The translations under genes and the position numbers were made by a program. From assembly GCA_022483245.1 (NCBI GenBank), contig JAKVNR010000001.1:248001-312000 (forward strand): a DNA stretch of 64,000 nt. Direction: 5' to 3'. This stretch comes from Lactobacillus sp. Its GTDB lineage: Bacteria > Bacillota > Bacilli > Lactobacillales > Lactobacillaceae. Every line of letters begins with the position of its first letter. Within the stretch, counting starts at the first letter, position 1. Positions 9,770-18,422 of the stretch are shown here, one piece after another. Under the pieces are notes generated by a model. It searched no databases and was not told the origin of the DNA. It saw only the letters and a list, made by a program, of their open reading frames with translations.

Positions 9770-10381
9770 ATGATCTTTTTTCAACCTTTGTATGATTACT
9801 TGTTAAAAAATTATAGCGACCACATTAATCATTTTGCTTTGATTAAGTTGTCGTTATTTGGGCTGGACAAGACCTGTTTATATTTTCTTATTTTTGTAGT
9901 CTTGCGGTTGGGCTGGCTATTACTGGCTAAAAAAAGACGATCTCCGCAGCATGAGGCAAAATTGTGGCTCTTTGTTTTTTACTTGCTGCTTTTATTAATG
10001 CTGACTGTGTTTCGGCAAAGCTATTTCCCATGGCAACTTGAATTTCATTGGAGCCGGTCGTTGACACAAATTAATCTGCGTTTTATGCGCGAAACAGTGA
10101 AATTAGTACATGGAGCTAGTTTGCTTGATTTTTTCTACAATTCAGTTGGAAACGTGGCTTGGTTTATCCCGTTGGGCTGGCTGCTTCCGCAACTATATGC
10201 CAAACGCCGATCAGGCGCGGTGACCTTACTTGCTGGCTTATGCTTATCGCTGGTGATCGAAACGCTGCAATTTTTATTGATGACAGGCGTGAGCGATATT
10301 GATGATGTCTTCTTCAATTTCTGCGGCTGCTGTTTAGGTTATTGGCTGTTTTGCTTGTGGCCTGGGCGAGCTCAGCACTAG
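9770..10381 (+). CDS. VanZ-like membrane protein
   Basis: 203 residues with about five hydrophobic helices. The block GNVAWFIPLGWLLPQLY, then LSLVIETLQFL, then SDIDDVFFNFCGCCLGY is the VanZ-like core. VanZ gives low teicoplanin resistance in enterococci by an unclear mechanism; the chromosomal homologues are generally uncharacterised. It is divergent from the LTA synthase gene, with only about 80 bp between starts, so the promoters overlap or abut. Confidence 0.85.
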   Translation: MIFFQPLYDYLLKNYSDHINHFALIKLSLFGLDKTCLYFLIFVVLRLGWLLLAKKRRSPQHEAKLWLFVFYLLLLLMLTVFRQSYFPWQLEFHWSRSLTQINLRFMRETVKLVHGASLLDFFYNSVGNVAWFIPLGWLLPQLYAKRRSGAVTLLAGLCLSLVIETLQFLLMTGVSDIDDVFFNFCGCCLGYWLFCLWPGRAQH

Positions 10382-10444
10382 TTTTTGACACGTTTTATTG
10401 GTAAGATGAAACTGTTGTGAAAGAGTTAATTTAGGGGCAATGTG

Positions 10445-11779
10445 ATGACTTTAATTCATTTAAAAACAAGCTACTTGGAAAAATTCGTTCATTCACAAGA
10501 AGCTGAGCAGATGCGGCCATTAGTTGAAGCTGCCAATCAAGAGTTGCGCGAGGGGACTGGCGTTGGTCATGATTTTCGCGGCTGGTTGGACTTGCCAGCT
10601 AATTACGATCATGATGAATTTAAGCGAATTCAAGCAGCAGCAGCTAAAATTAAGGCTGATTCAGACGTGCTGATTTGTATTGGTATTGGCGGATCTTATC
10701 TGGGCGCGCAAGCGGCAATTGAATTTTTACATAGCAGTTTTCCGCTACAATCAAATTTGCCAGAAGTTGTTTTTTGCGGCAATTCCTTATCAGGAACATA
10801 CCTGCACGATTTAATCACTTGGCTGGGTGACCGCGACTTTAGTTTGAATGTCATTTCTAAGTCGGGGACTACAACTGAAACTTCAATTGCCTTTAGGATT
10901 TTAAAGCGGCTGCTAGTGAAAAAGTATGGCGAAAAAGGCGCTGCTGAACGTGTTTATGCAACCACTGATCGTGAGCGTGGGGCACTGAAAACAGAAGCTG
11001 ATGCTGCTGGTTATGAATGCTTTGTCATTCCCGATGATTTGGGTGGACGCTTTAGCGTGCTGAGTGCAGTGGGTTTATTACCAATTGCTGTAGCTGGCGG
11101 TGATATTGAAGCTTTGATGCAGGGAGCTGCTGAAGCGCGTCGTGACTATGCTGATTTGTCTTTAACGGATAGTCCGTATGCGTACGCAGTGATGCGTAAT
11201 ATTTTGTACCGCAAAGGTTTTGTTACCGAATTGCTGGAAAACTTTGAGCCTAACTTAAGAATGCTGGGCGAATGGTGGAAGCAGTTAATGGGTGAGTCAG
11301 AAGGCAAAGATGAAAAGGGAATTTTTCCAGCCAGTGCCAATTTGACCACTGATCTGCATTCACTGGGTCAATATATTCAGCAGGGCCGGCGAAATTTAAT
11401 GGAAACCATGTTATGGGTTAAACATCCTGCAGCTGATCAGACGATTCCAGCTGATGCTGAAAATCTTGACCAATTGAATTTCTTAGCCGGGAAAACCATG
11501 AATTATGTTAATGAGCAAGCCTTTCAAGGAGTCGTTTTGGCCCATACTGATGGCGGAGTACCTGTGATGACACTTGAGCTGCCAGATACTAGTGAACAGA
11601 CTTTAGGCTATGTGATTTATTTCTTTGAACTGGCGGTTGGCATTTCTGGCTATTTAAATGGCATTAATCCATTCAATCAGCCAGGGGTAGAAGCCTACAA
11701 GCGCAATATGTTTGGTTTGTTAGGCAAGCCAGGCTATGAAGATTTACACGCTGATTTGCAGAAACGCTTGCAAGATTAG
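10445..11779 (+). CDS. pgi: Glucose-6-phosphate isomerase
   Basis: 444 residues from ATG 10445 (GTG 10442 is adjacent but too near the AGGGG). It interconverts glucose-6-phosphate and fructose-6-phosphate. Visible are the substrate loop [20 protein letters not shown], and the GGRFSVLS block, all as in short Gram-positive Pgi. It is monocistronic and followed by a strong terminator. Confidence 0.96.
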   Translation: MTLIHLKTSYLEKFVHSQEAEQMRPLVEAANQELREGTGVGHDFRGWLDLPANYDHDEFKRIQAAAAKIKADSDVLICIGIGGSYLGAQAAIEFLHSSFPLQSNLPEVVFCGNSLSGTYLHDLITWLGDRDFSLNVISKSGTTTETSIAFRILKRLLVKKYGEKGAAERVYATTDRERGALKTEADAAGYECFVIPDDLGGRFSVLSAVGLLPIAVAGGDIEALMQGAAEARRDYADLSLTDSPYAYAVMRNILYRKGFVTELLENFEPNLRMLGEWWKQLMGESEGKDEKGIFPASANLTTDLHSLGQYIQQGRRNLMETMLWVKHPAADQTIPADAENLDQLNFLAGKTMNYVNEQAFQGVVLAHTDGGVPVMTLELPDTSEQTLGYVIYFFELAVGISGYLNGINPFNQPGVEAYKRNMFGLLGKPGYEDLHADLQKRLQD

Positions 11780-11819
11780 GTTGATGTTAAAAGTTAATAA
11801 GCAGGTCAAACTGAATTGA

Positions 11820-11854
11820 CAGAGCTGGAGATTTTCTTCAACTCTGCTTTTTTT
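11820..11854 (+). terminator. Rho-independent terminator after pgi
   Basis: Stem CAGAG-C-TGGAG with CTTCA-A-CTCTG (G-T pair tolerated), loop ATTTT, then CTTTTTTT. It ends only a few bases before the RBS of the next gene, so readthrough may supply some MFS transcript. Confidence 0.75.
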
Positions 11855-11867
11855 AGGAGGAAATTTA

Positions 11868-13274
11868 ATGAAAGATAAAAGCGTTGACGGGAAAAAAGTT
11901 GGAGCGGTTCTGACTACCGCACTAATGTCTTTTACCGGTATCTTGACGGAAACTAGTTTAAATGTAACTTTTCCCACCATGATGAAGCAATTTAATGTCA
12001 GTTTGAATACCGTTCAGTGGCTTGCTACGGGTTATTTGCTGATGATTGCGATTATCATGCTCGGATCATCATATTTAAACCAGCGTTTCACTGCTCGGCA
12101 ATTGTTTGCTGCATCTTGCATGACTTTTACCCTCGGGAGTTTGATTTGTGCGCTAGCGCCTAATTTTATTATTTTGCTGTTAGGACGATTATTGTCCGCA
12201 TTTGGGGCTGGGCTCAGTACGCCGCTCATGTTTAATTTGATAGTTGAAATTATGCCGCAGGCACGTTGGGGCTTTTTTATGGGACTAGCTGGTCTGGTCA
12301 TTGCGATGGCTCCAACGCTAGGACCAGCGTTTGGTGGAGCAGTTAACTATTACATGAACTGGCGCTGGATTTTTATTTTTGTCATTATTATGACTATACT
12401 GGTGTTTGCTGCTGGGATGTTTGTGATCGGGCAATATCATGAACAGGTTAAACAAAGCTTTGATTGGTTAAGTTATTTCCTGCTATCGACTGCTTTGGTT
12501 TTAACTACGCTGAGCTTAAATCAAGTTGGGCGCGGCTGGCGGCAATTGCAGTTATGGACAGGTTTATTGGTTGCTGGCGTTTTGTTTGTCCTATTTAAAA
12601 AGAGTAGCGATCGTAGTTCGAAAAAGCTCATTGATTTACGGGTCTTTCAACATCCGCTCTTCATTTTTGGGATCGTCCCATACTTCTTGCTACAATTTAT
12701 CAATATCGGCATCAGTTTTGTTTTGCCAAACTATGCGCAAATCGTTAATCGCAGTTCATCATTAATCGGTGGCCTGGTTTTGCTGCCTGGTAGTATTTTA
12801 GCCGGTTTGCTGAATCCGTTATTTGGTCGTTTTTACGATCAGGTTGGCGGCCGCATTGCCTTAGGAATTGGTGGGGCAACGGTTTTACTTGGCTGCAGTT
12901 TGTTTGCCTGGTTTGGTCTCAATTTAACGACGATGCTAATTATCGTGATTTATGGCATTTTGATGCTTGGTCACCGAATGAGTTTTAGCAACACTTTGAC
13001 AGAAACTTTAAAATGGCAACCAAAAGAATTACAAAGCGATGCAACCGCTATTATGCAGACCGGTCAACAGTTAGCTGGTTCGGTCGGAGAAACAATTTTA
13101 GCTTCGATTATTGCCAGCAGTCAGGCACAACACAATGCATCTTATCGGTTCTTAACCGCACAGGGTTCTTACTGGGCATTTATTTTCTGTGTTAGTTTAG
13201 CAATCTTGATTTTATTCAGTTATCTGCTGCTATTTATGTCAGAAAAAAGATTACGTCAGGAAAATAATAAGTAA
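11868..13274 (+). CDS. MFS drug exporter, DHA2 (14-TM) type
   Basis: 468 residues, hydrophobic throughout with about 14 predicted helices. LNTVQWLATGYLL in the first loop, GRLLSAFGAGLSTPL and the antiporter motif C region LGPAFGG are typical of the EmrB/QacA group. It exports drugs or other small molecules using proton motive force; the substrate is unknown. ATG 11868 has a perfect AGGAGG 7 bases upstream. Confidence 0.88.
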   Translation: MKDKSVDGKKVGAVLTTALMSFTGILTETSLNVTFPTMMKQFNVSLNTVQWLATGYLLMIAIIMLGSSYLNQRFTARQLFAASCMTFTLGSLICALAPNFIILLLGRLLSAFGAGLSTPLMFNLIVEIMPQARWGFFMGLAGLVIAMAPTLGPAFGGAVNYYMNWRWIFIFVIIMTILVFAAGMFVIGQYHEQVKQSFDWLSYFLLSTALVLTTLSLNQVGRGWRQLQLWTGLLVAGVLFVLFKKSSDRSSKKLIDLRVFQHPLFIFGIVPYFLLQFINIGISFVLPNYAQIVNRSSSLIGGLVLLPGSILAGLLNPLFGRFYDQVGGRIALGIGGATVLLGCSLFAWFGLNLTTMLIIVIYGILMLGHRMSFSNTLTETLKWQPKELQSDATAIMQTGQQLAGSVGETILASIIASSQAQHNASYRFLTAQGSYWAFIFCVSLAILILFSYLLLFMSEKRLRQENNK

Positions 13275-13301
13275 AAAAGGAAGCTCATAGCTTCCTTTTT
13301 T
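13274..13301. terminator. Bidirectional terminator
   Basis: Inverted repeat AAAAAGGAAGCT CAT AGCTTCCTTTTTT between convergent genes. Confidence 0.88.
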
Positions 13302-13317
13302 GTATGATAAATCAAGT

Positions 13318-14169
13318 TTATGCTTGCAACTGCTGGGTAATATCTTGAATGACACTGCCTAAATGCGCCAAGTTGGGTGGGAAAGGATCACTTATTTTCT
13401 CTTCAAAGGCTTGCAGCAAATACTGAGTCGCTTTTTTCCCTTCACCAATTATTAATGGTTCCTCATCATTTTTAGGATAAGTCTCGATTTTGGTTGGTGC
13501 GAAAATTGAGGTTAGTAGTTTTTTTCCATTATCTGAAACAAGCAATGCATTTTCTAGCAGGTCAGTTTGCTTATTTCGCTCCATGCTGATCTGGGTTTTA
13601 TGCAATTGAAAGTCTAGTTGATCTTCTGTTTGGTTAATTAATTTTAAATCGGAGATAGATAAATTAAGTCCAACTAATAAAGCAGCTAAAGTTGGTATAT
13701 ATGCTGGTAAGTCGGCATCAGAAGTAAAAAATGTTCGCACCGATGTCAAGTTGAGCTTCTGCTGGCGCAATTTTGTTAATAGCGGCATGGCACAAGTTGG
13801 TAAATTTGGAAAGAGCAATACACGCTCTTCGATAGCAAGTTGCTGTAAGGATTGTAAGTCTGCTAAAGAAATAGTTCCTAATTGATCGTAAAGCACACTT
13901 TTATGTTGGCGAAGAGCTGATTGTACGATGTCCTGCTGATTGCTGAGTGAATCTGCCAAAAAGATAGCATCGATCTGCTGATCATTTAATAAACTCCGAA
14001 TTGGCAAGGCTTGCATGACCATCTGATTTTGAGCAAAACGAATTGCTGTTAAATAATTTTCATCGGCAACTGCTCCAATATGCCGTTGCAGCCGGTGCAG
14101 ATTAAAAGCCATATTAGTGGCCGCTAAGTTGCAGCCAATAATACCCCAATTGACTGAATAATTCCCCAT
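13318..14169 (-). CDS. Degenerate Gfo/Idh/MocA-family Rossmann protein
   Basis: 283 residues. The start WGIIGCNLAATNMAFNL matches the family dinucleotide-binding loop (WGIIGCGxIA) with Gly replaced by Asn. The next conserved site, normally GKHVLCEKP with the catalytic lysine, reads HKSVLYDQLGT, so Lys and Pro are lost. The C-terminal half is shorter than the usual 320-360 residues and weakly conserved. It may have lost dehydrogenase activity, or bind a different ligand. It lies convergent with the MFS gene; no partner is obvious. Confidence 0.6.
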   Translation of the reverse strand: MGNYSVNWGIIGCNLAATNMAFNLHRLQRHIGAVADENYLTAIRFAQNQMVMQALPIRSLLNDQQIDAIFLADSLSNQQDIVQSALRQHKSVLYDQLGTISLADLQSLQQLAIEERVLLFPNLPTCAMPLLTKLRQQKLNLTSVRTFFTSDADLPAYIPTLAALLVGLNLSISDLKLINQTEDQLDFQLHKTQISMERNKQTDLLENALLVSDNGKKLLTSIFAPTKIETYPKNDEEPLIIGEGKKATQYLLQAFEEKISDPFPPNLAHLGSVIQDITQQLQA

Positions 14170-14281
14170 AAAATTTCTCTAATAAAAACTTTGCTAATAA
14201 ACTTACTAAATTATAATATCATTTTAATTTAAATTAATGTCGAAAATTTTTCAGTTACTCATGCCAAAAAAATTGTGCCAG

Positions 14282-15292
14282 TTAATAGGCACAATTTTCT
14301 TTTAAAAAAGCGTTAATTATTTGTTTACGCATCGCTAGAAAAACTTGATTATGACCGCTGGGGTTAACTCGATTAGTTAGCAGAATTAATCCAGTTTGCC
14401 GTACGCGGTCAAAAATAAGCAAGGTCCCTGTGTACCCGGTATGATAAATAATGGGGTAGTGATATTGCGGGTCAAATAGCAAATTCCAGCCCCAAGATCT
14501 GGGTTTAACTTGGTGGTTAGTTTTAATATCGAATAAATCGGCTAATAGAGTTTGTTTGATAGGCAAACGATTATTTAAGCCTAAGTATGCCCCAGCAAAA
14601 ACTAATAAATCAGGCAGGGTGGAAAATAATCCAGCTGAGCCGCAATGATTTCCTAACTGGCGAGCCTTCGGATCATGCGGACGTCCTTGCAAAATTTCTT
14701 GTTTAACTAACGCGGTTGGCAGACATGCTTGCGGATCTGGGTGAAAGCTCGTACTTGTCAGCCGCATTGGCCGTAAAATTTGGTCTTGAATGATACTTTG
14801 AACCGGGCGATGATAGATTTTTTCTAGGACTAACCCCAGCAAAATAAAATTAGTATCGGCATAGCGCATGCGCTTTTCAAATTCATCAGTCACGGGCAAG
14901 TGCACGATAGCATTAATCAGTTCATCAGCTGTTAGTCGATTACGGTGTGGAATCCAGCCGCGAATTCCACTTGTATGGGTTAACAAATGAAATAATCTTA
15001 CCCTATGATCGGAAAAGTCTGGCAGGAATTCTTGCACGGACTCTGAAAAATTTAACTTGCCTTGCTGATAGAGCTGCAGACAAACATTAAGGGTCCCTAA
15101 AACTTTTGTTAAGCTGGCTAAATCATAGACAGCATTAGGAGAAAGCTGTTGCTGATTAGGTAAAAAACTAGCTGCACCTAACGTGACACGATTAGTCTGC
15201 TGCTTTGAAATTAGGGCATAATTGACTCCAGGCACGATTTTTTCATGCACCATATCTTCAATCAATTGCTGGGTGTTAAAAAAATTCCGCAT
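14282..15292 (-). CDS. Serine hydrolase, class C beta-lactamase/PBP fold
   Basis: 336 residues. Nucleophile motif SLTK (in YDLASLTKVLGT), the second motif as YADTNF in place of YxN (YAD as in many esterase-like members), and the third motif HTG (YHTGYTGT). No signal peptide is seen, so it is probably cytoplasmic or released by another route. Members include D-Ala-D-Ala carboxypeptidases, esterases and aminopeptidases; the substrate cannot be told. AGAGG precedes ATG 15292. Confidence 0.83.
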   Translation of the reverse strand: MRNFFNTQQLIEDMVHEKIVPGVNYALISKQQTNRVTLGAASFLPNQQQLSPNAVYDLASLTKVLGTLNVCLQLYQQGKLNFSESVQEFLPDFSDHRVRLFHLLTHTSGIRGWIPHRNRLTADELINAIVHLPVTDEFEKRMRYADTNFILLGLVLEKIYHRPVQSIIQDQILRPMRLTSTSFHPDPQACLPTALVKQEILQGRPHDPKARQLGNHCGSAGLFSTLPDLLVFAGAYLGLNNRLPIKQTLLADLFDIKTNHQVKPRSWGWNLLFDPQYHYPIIYHTGYTGTLLIFDRVRQTGLILLTNRVNPSGHNQVFLAMRKQIINAFLKENCAY

Positions 15293-15349
15293 AATTAAAC
15301 CTCTTGCACTTAGGATACCATGTTTTTACAAGATTTAAGCGTGCAGGTC

Positions 15350-15378
15350 TTGACAAAAAGTTGGCAATTTCATATATT
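15350..15378 (+). promoter_or_regulatory. Sigma-A promoter for the tRNA-Glu/tRNA-Gln unit
   Basis: TTGACA (15350-15355), 17-bp spacer, TATATT (15373-15378), about 15 bp before the first tRNA. Confidence 0.8.
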
Positions 15379-15392
15379 ATTGATTGTTGACT

Positions 15393-15464
15393 TGCCCGTT
15401 GGTCAAATGGTTAAGACGCCACCCTCTCAAGGTGGAGTTACGAGTTCAATTCTCGTACGGGTGA
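15393..15464 (+). tRNA. tRNA-Glu (anticodon CTC)
   Basis: Cloverleaf by eye: acceptor TGCCCGT/ACGGGTG (with U-G and G-U pairs at the end), anticodon stem CCACC/GGTGG with loop CTCTCAA, T stem ACGAG/CTCGT, discriminator A. CCA is not encoded. The C34 anticodon reads GAG only; it would supplement a main UUC isoacceptor elsewhere. Confidence 0.85.
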
Positions 15465-15470
15465 TCTAAC

Positions 15471-15543
15471 TGGGATATAGCCAAATTGGTAAGGCACAGG
15501 ATTCTGGTTCCTGGATGTTTCGGTTCGAGCCCGGATATCCCAA
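15471..15543 (+). tRNA. tRNA-Gln (anticodon CTG), prophage attachment gene
   Basis: Acceptor TGGGATA/TATCCCA, anticodon stem CAGGA/TCCTG with loop TTCTGGT (anticodon CTG, reads CAG), T-loop GGTTCGAGCC. The last 23 bases lie inside the 24-bp attL core, so the 3' end of this tRNA is phage-derived and keeps the gene intact in the lysogen. Confidence 0.88.
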
Positions 15544-15544
15544 T
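15521..15544 (+). repeat. attL core
   Basis: 24-bp sequence starting CGGTTCGAG and ending ATATCCCAAT, identical to 55707-55730. It covers the T-arm and 3' acceptor strand of tRNA-Gln. Confidence 0.93.
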
Positions 15545-15552
15545 AAGAAATG

Positions 15553-15584
15553 CCGCTAGATCAAGGATCTAGCGGTTTTATTTT
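15553..15584 (+). terminator. Phage-supplied terminator downstream of the tRNA
   Basis: Perfect 10-bp stem CCGCTAGATC/GATCTAGCGG followed by TTTTATTTT. It is a diverged version of the host terminator now left behind attR (55739-55770). Confidence 0.85.
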
Positions 15585-15590
15585 GCAAAG

Positions 15591-15611
15591 TGTGTGCCAA
15601 CTGTGTGCCAA
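15591..15611. repeat. Putative integrase arm-type sites, left
   Basis: Two direct copies of TGTGTGCCAA at 15591-15600 and 15602-15611, 11 bp apart. Two more copies lie near attR (55594, 55606). Confidence 0.65.
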
Positions 15612-15748
15612 CTTGTTTAATTTTTTCGAAAAAAAGTTTGTGAAAAAATTTAGTCTTGGCGATTAGTTGAAAAATAAAATAACAAAATTAATTATTCTGT
15701 ATTAATTAATTGATTAATAGTAAGATAAAAGAAAAAGGAGGTAGAACA

Positions 15749-15955
15749 ATGTTTGCTGAAATTCAATTAATATTTAGAACTGCAGCAGAAAGTATTACCC
15801 GACCTTATCTTAAATTGGCTAAATCGATGATTAAGCCTAAGAATGATTTTAATAGACCAGCAACTGTTGGTGGATTTACTAATCAGGACTGGGAGAATAT
15901 CGGTAATGATCTCAGACGGAGCATTATAGCTTATGGCAAATCAAGACTTAGTTGA
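15749..15955 (+). CDS. Small phage protein of unknown function
   Basis: 68 residues from ATG 15749, which has AAAGGAGG 8 bases upstream; an earlier in-frame ATG at 15710 lacks an RBS. The N-terminal half is amphipathic (FAEIQLIFRTAAESITRPY). It overlaps the next gene by 23 bp, so the two form a coupled pair. It resembles no family I recognise. Confidence 0.6.
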   Translation: MFAEIQLIFRTAAESITRPYLKLAKSMIKPKNDFNRPATVGGFTNQDWENIGNDLRRSIIAYGKSRLS

Positions 15956-16460
15956 TAAAAATGAACAATCGCAAGATGCTTCTGATTCTGAAATTAAGCG
16001 CCTTGATAAACAAATAGCCGATCAAATCAATGATTCGAATATGTCTACTAAGACTAAAAAACATGTAATTAGCATGATGCAAATGTATAGTGGACCTATT
16101 CCACATCCTGATATATTAGCAGGTTATCAGCATCTGTATCCTAAGGCTGCAGAGAGAATTATTGAAAATGGTGTTGCAGAAAGCGAGCACCGTCGCAAAC
16201 TCGAAACGATAAGGCAAAAAAGAAGAGGAAGAATGGCCTGGGTTTCATTAATTGCATTAGTTGTCATTTTGGCAGGTATAACGGTTGGCTCATTTTTCCT
16301 TATTCTTCACGGCAGCAAAGTGCTGGGAACTATTTTCGGCTCGTTATCTTTTATCAGTTTGCTTGGCTCATTATTAGGCTATGTTGACAAATTATCCTCT
16401 AGTGATGATTGGACTCAGCGCGACAGTGAAAAAAGTTCTTCTGATAGTACTAAAAAATGA
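15933..16460 (+). CDS. DUF2335 membrane protein
   Basis: 175 residues. The block YSGPIPHPDILAGYQHLYP followed by AAERII and a charged helix ending EHRRK is the DUF2335 signature. Two hydrophobic helices follow (about 102-124 and 128-146), then a short polar tail. DUF2335 proteins are common in prophages and near defence loci but have no settled function. The start has no good RBS, so it probably relies on coupling to the overlapping upstream gene. As an accessory gene next to attL it may be expressed in the lysogen (inference). Confidence 0.75.
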   Translation: MANQDLVDKNEQSQDASDSEIKRLDKQIADQINDSNMSTKTKKHVISMMQMYSGPIPHPDILAGYQHLYPKAAERIIENGVAESEHRRKLETIRQKRRGRMAWVSLIALVVILAGITVGSFFLILHGSKVLGTIFGSLSFISLLGSLLGYVDKLSSSDDWTQRDSEKSSSDSTKK

Positions 16461-16535
16461 TACGGTGAATTTTAAATATTACTTAATCAATTAGAATGAG
16501 TGCTTTTGGGAAAAGAAATATCTTGATTACAAACT

Positions 16536-16567
16536 AAAAAAGTCGAATCGTATTGATTCGGCTTTTT
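16536..16567. terminator. Bidirectional terminator
   Basis: Stem AAAAAGTCGAATC/GATTCGGCTTTTT with T runs on both sides, between the convergent DUF2335 gene and the split minus-strand gene. Confidence 0.8.
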
Positions 16568-16590
16568 GCTTGCTGAAGATTTTAAATTAA

Positions 16591-17010
16591 TTAAGCGGTT
16601 TTCTTGCTGGTATTGTCATCTGGGTAGGGATGCTTAGCATAGCCTTGTTTGCCCCATGGGCAGCCAATTGAGTAAACGATCATTAATCCAATACCAAAGC
16701 CGCCAGCATTAGACATGTCATTCATGAATGCAAAAATGACATTTATACCGACAACGATGAAGAAAATAATTTTAACGATTTTTTCGGCCTTTCTGTTTGG
16801 CGCTTTTTTAAGAGTTACTAAGTACCAAATTGCCAGGCCTAAGGCCCATGCGGCAAAGAAGTACATGAATTGCTGAAATTCTCTCACTACCCCAAACATA
16901 GCAGCACCGCTGTACTAGCTAGCGGTAAAGAAACCACTTACTGCACCAATAGCTAGAAAAATGCCACCAACTAATCGACGTACATTTAACGTATTTTCTT
17001 TATTTTCCAT
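16591..17010 (-). pseudogene. Small membrane protein gene interrupted by an in-frame amber codon
   Basis: ATG 17010 has a strong RBS (TTTGGAGGACAAGAATG). Thirty-one codons later the frame hits TAG (16915-16917), then continues in the same frame to 16591. Without the amber the product would be 139 residues with an N-terminal TM helix (VGGIFLAIGAVSGFF) and two or three further helices in the second part. The first later ATG (16899) has no Shine-Dalgarno, so the long downstream part is not likely to be translated alone. Either a recent nonsense mutation or, less likely, readthrough. Function unknown. Confidence 0.72.
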
Positions 17011-17120
17011 TCTTGTCCTCCAAATCAATTTACGCCTTAGGTTTAATGTCGCTGGCAGTGGACAATGTATAATTGATCGTATGAAAAGAATTCAATTGTA
17101 AAACAGAAAGCGAATGTAGA

Positions 17121-17768
17121 ATGATTAATAGATTAGTGTCCACTTTTTTAGCAGCAGGTTCATTTGGTTTCATTAATTATTGGGTACTAATTCATCTTGG
17201 GCTTAAAAGCGAACGACAGCTTACCGGCCATGATGCCATCATGTACTCATTAATCTTTTCAGTACCAGACTTTATAATTTTTTTGATACTTCAGCAATTC
17301 TGCCAATCTGTTTTTTCTGGTTTGAATGCTGACTGGAAACTAATCTTTTCAGCAGCTCTGAGCTTTATAATTATTTTTTTGCTTACGCTGGTATGTGGTC
17401 AGCCATTAGTATCAGCAATTTATAGTTTGATTAATCTTTTCAGAAGAAAAGGGCATAAAGCCGATATTGTGCAAGAAAGTCCATGGTCAGAGCTAGAGAT
17501 TGGAACTGATCCTGCTATGGCATATTTTTATGATTTCGATAAGAATCCATTAGGTTTTGGGTATATCAGGACCATTTCAAATGATTTTGATAATAATTAT
17601 TCAATGAACCTTGAACCATTTGTGGATGACACTAAAGATGCAAAGCAATTGGACTATAATACGCTAATAGACTACATTCAATCTAAAGAATGGCAGAAAA
17701 AATATACAATCACGCAACACATCAATTTAAAGCAAAAATTTATATTGATTGTATTGCAAGAAAAATAA
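17121..17768 (+). CDS. Membrane protein with cytoplasmic C-terminal domain, unknown function
   Basis: 215 residues. Three hydrophobic segments (about 5-26, 41-62, 76-110) are followed by a basic stop (FRRKGHK) and a soluble domain of about 100 residues starting near ESPWSELEIG. The layout recalls DUF6338-type membrane proteins, but I cannot confirm that. It is a monocistronic accessory gene in the lysogeny region, with only a weak RBS; a TATAAT box lies at about 17067. Superinfection exclusion or abortive infection would be reasonable hypotheses for its position, but no motif shows this. Confidence 0.6.
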   Translation: MINRLVSTFLAAGSFGFINYWVLIHLGLKSERQLTGHDAIMYSLIFSVPDFIIFLILQQFCQSVFSGLNADWKLIFSAALSFIIIFLLTLVCGQPLVSAIYSLINLFRRKGHKADIVQESPWSELEIGTDPAMAYFYDFDKNPLGFGYIRTISNDFDNNYSMNLEPFVDDTKDAKQLDYNTLIDYIQSKEWQKKYTITQHINLKQKFILIVLQEK

Positions 17769-17769
17769 A

Positions 17770-17886
17770 TTATTTAGATCCTTTTTTAGGCGGTTTGGGC
17801 GGTGTCTTTTTGCCTAAACTAGGAATCGTTTTATGTATGCCTCTGTTCTGCATTTTTGATGGATCTACTGAATCAGCATGTTCCAT
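17770..17886 (-). CDS. 38-residue basic, proline-rich peptide
   Basis: ATG 17886 follows a strong TAGGAGGATAAATTA. The product is very basic at its end (TPPKPPKKGSK) with no hydrophobic segment. It is convergent with the preceding membrane protein gene, their stops being 1 bp apart. No family recognised; support comes from the RBS and the clean frame. Confidence 0.55.
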   Translation of the reverse strand: MEHADSVDPSKMQNRGIHKTIPSLGKKTPPKPPKKGSK

Positions 17887-17964
17887 TAATTTATCCTCCT
17901 AAACAGTATATTAAGTTTAAAATCATTGACATCATTGCATTAATTTCTAAGAAAGTATGATTTC

Positions 17965-18171
17965 ATGACTATTTCTGAAGCAATTCAGCTGGCAAATAAA
18001 GAAAACAAAGGCGTTTCTCGCATCTCATGGGGTAGCAGGGGATGCACGATTATTCCAACAGATACCATCAATTGTTGCTTGGTTGCGCCTTTTCAAGGAA
18101 AGACAGCTACTAAACGCTGGGAACCTTCAGCATCTGATTTAATAGCTGACGATTGGCAAGTTACTGATTAA
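17965..18171 (+). CDS. Tad2-like (DUF2829) anti-Thoeris family protein, copy 1
   Basis: 68 residues. The C terminus RWEPSASDLIADDWQV is the DUF2829/Tad2 hallmark (W.PS..D..A.DW.V). Tad2 proteins of phages bind the cyclic ADP-ribose signal made by ThsB and so block Thoeris abortive infection. This copy is short: the middle part between the N-terminal helix (ISEAIQLA) and the hallmark is compact compared with the roughly 80-100 residues of characterised members. It lies in the lysogeny region, outside the lytic early operon. A second copy is at 22452. Confidence 0.75.
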   Translation: MTISEAIQLANKENKGVSRISWGSRGCTIIPTDTINCCLVAPFQGKTATKRWEPSASDLIADDWQVTD

Positions 18172-18185
18172 AAAAGGATTGAGCC

Positions 18186-18422
18186 ATGAAATTAGATGAA
18201 TTAAAAGCCTTCTCAAAGCTAACAAATGAAAACAAGGAACTTAAACAAGAAGTAGAAACAGCCCAAGAGCTTCAATCGACTTTAATTGATGATCTGTCTA
18301 TTGATAAAGTCATCAAAGTTAAATATCGATTAGGAATAGGGACACGTGCTAACCCCGTCCGCATAATCACATCCTATTGGGATACTGACGGCCATCATTT
18401 ATTTGACTTAGAAGAGCCATGA
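18186..18422 (+). CDS. Small coiled-coil phage protein, unknown
   Basis: 78 residues, ATG 18186 after AAGGATTGAGCC. The first ~40 residues are a charged amphipathic helix (NENKELKQEVETAQELQ); the rest (VIKVKYRLGIGTRANPVRI) looks like beta strands. It follows the Tad2-like gene by 14 bp and is probably in the same transcript. Its 3' end overlaps the antisense DUF4145-like remnant. Confidence 0.55.
   Translation: MKLDELKAFSKLTNENKELKQEVETAQELQSTLIDDLSIDKVIKVKYRLGIGTRANPVRIITSYWDTDGHHLFDLEEP

Noticed and set aside
15393-15543. tRNA pair as phage-encoded tRNAs
   Set aside because: The promoter and tRNA-Glu lie outside attL, and the tRNA-Gln 5' part is host; only its 3' end is supplied by the phage.
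17690-17902. Plus-strand frame of 70 codons
   Set aside because: Lacks an RBS and overlaps a membrane protein gene and the antisense 38-residue peptide gene that has a strong RBS.
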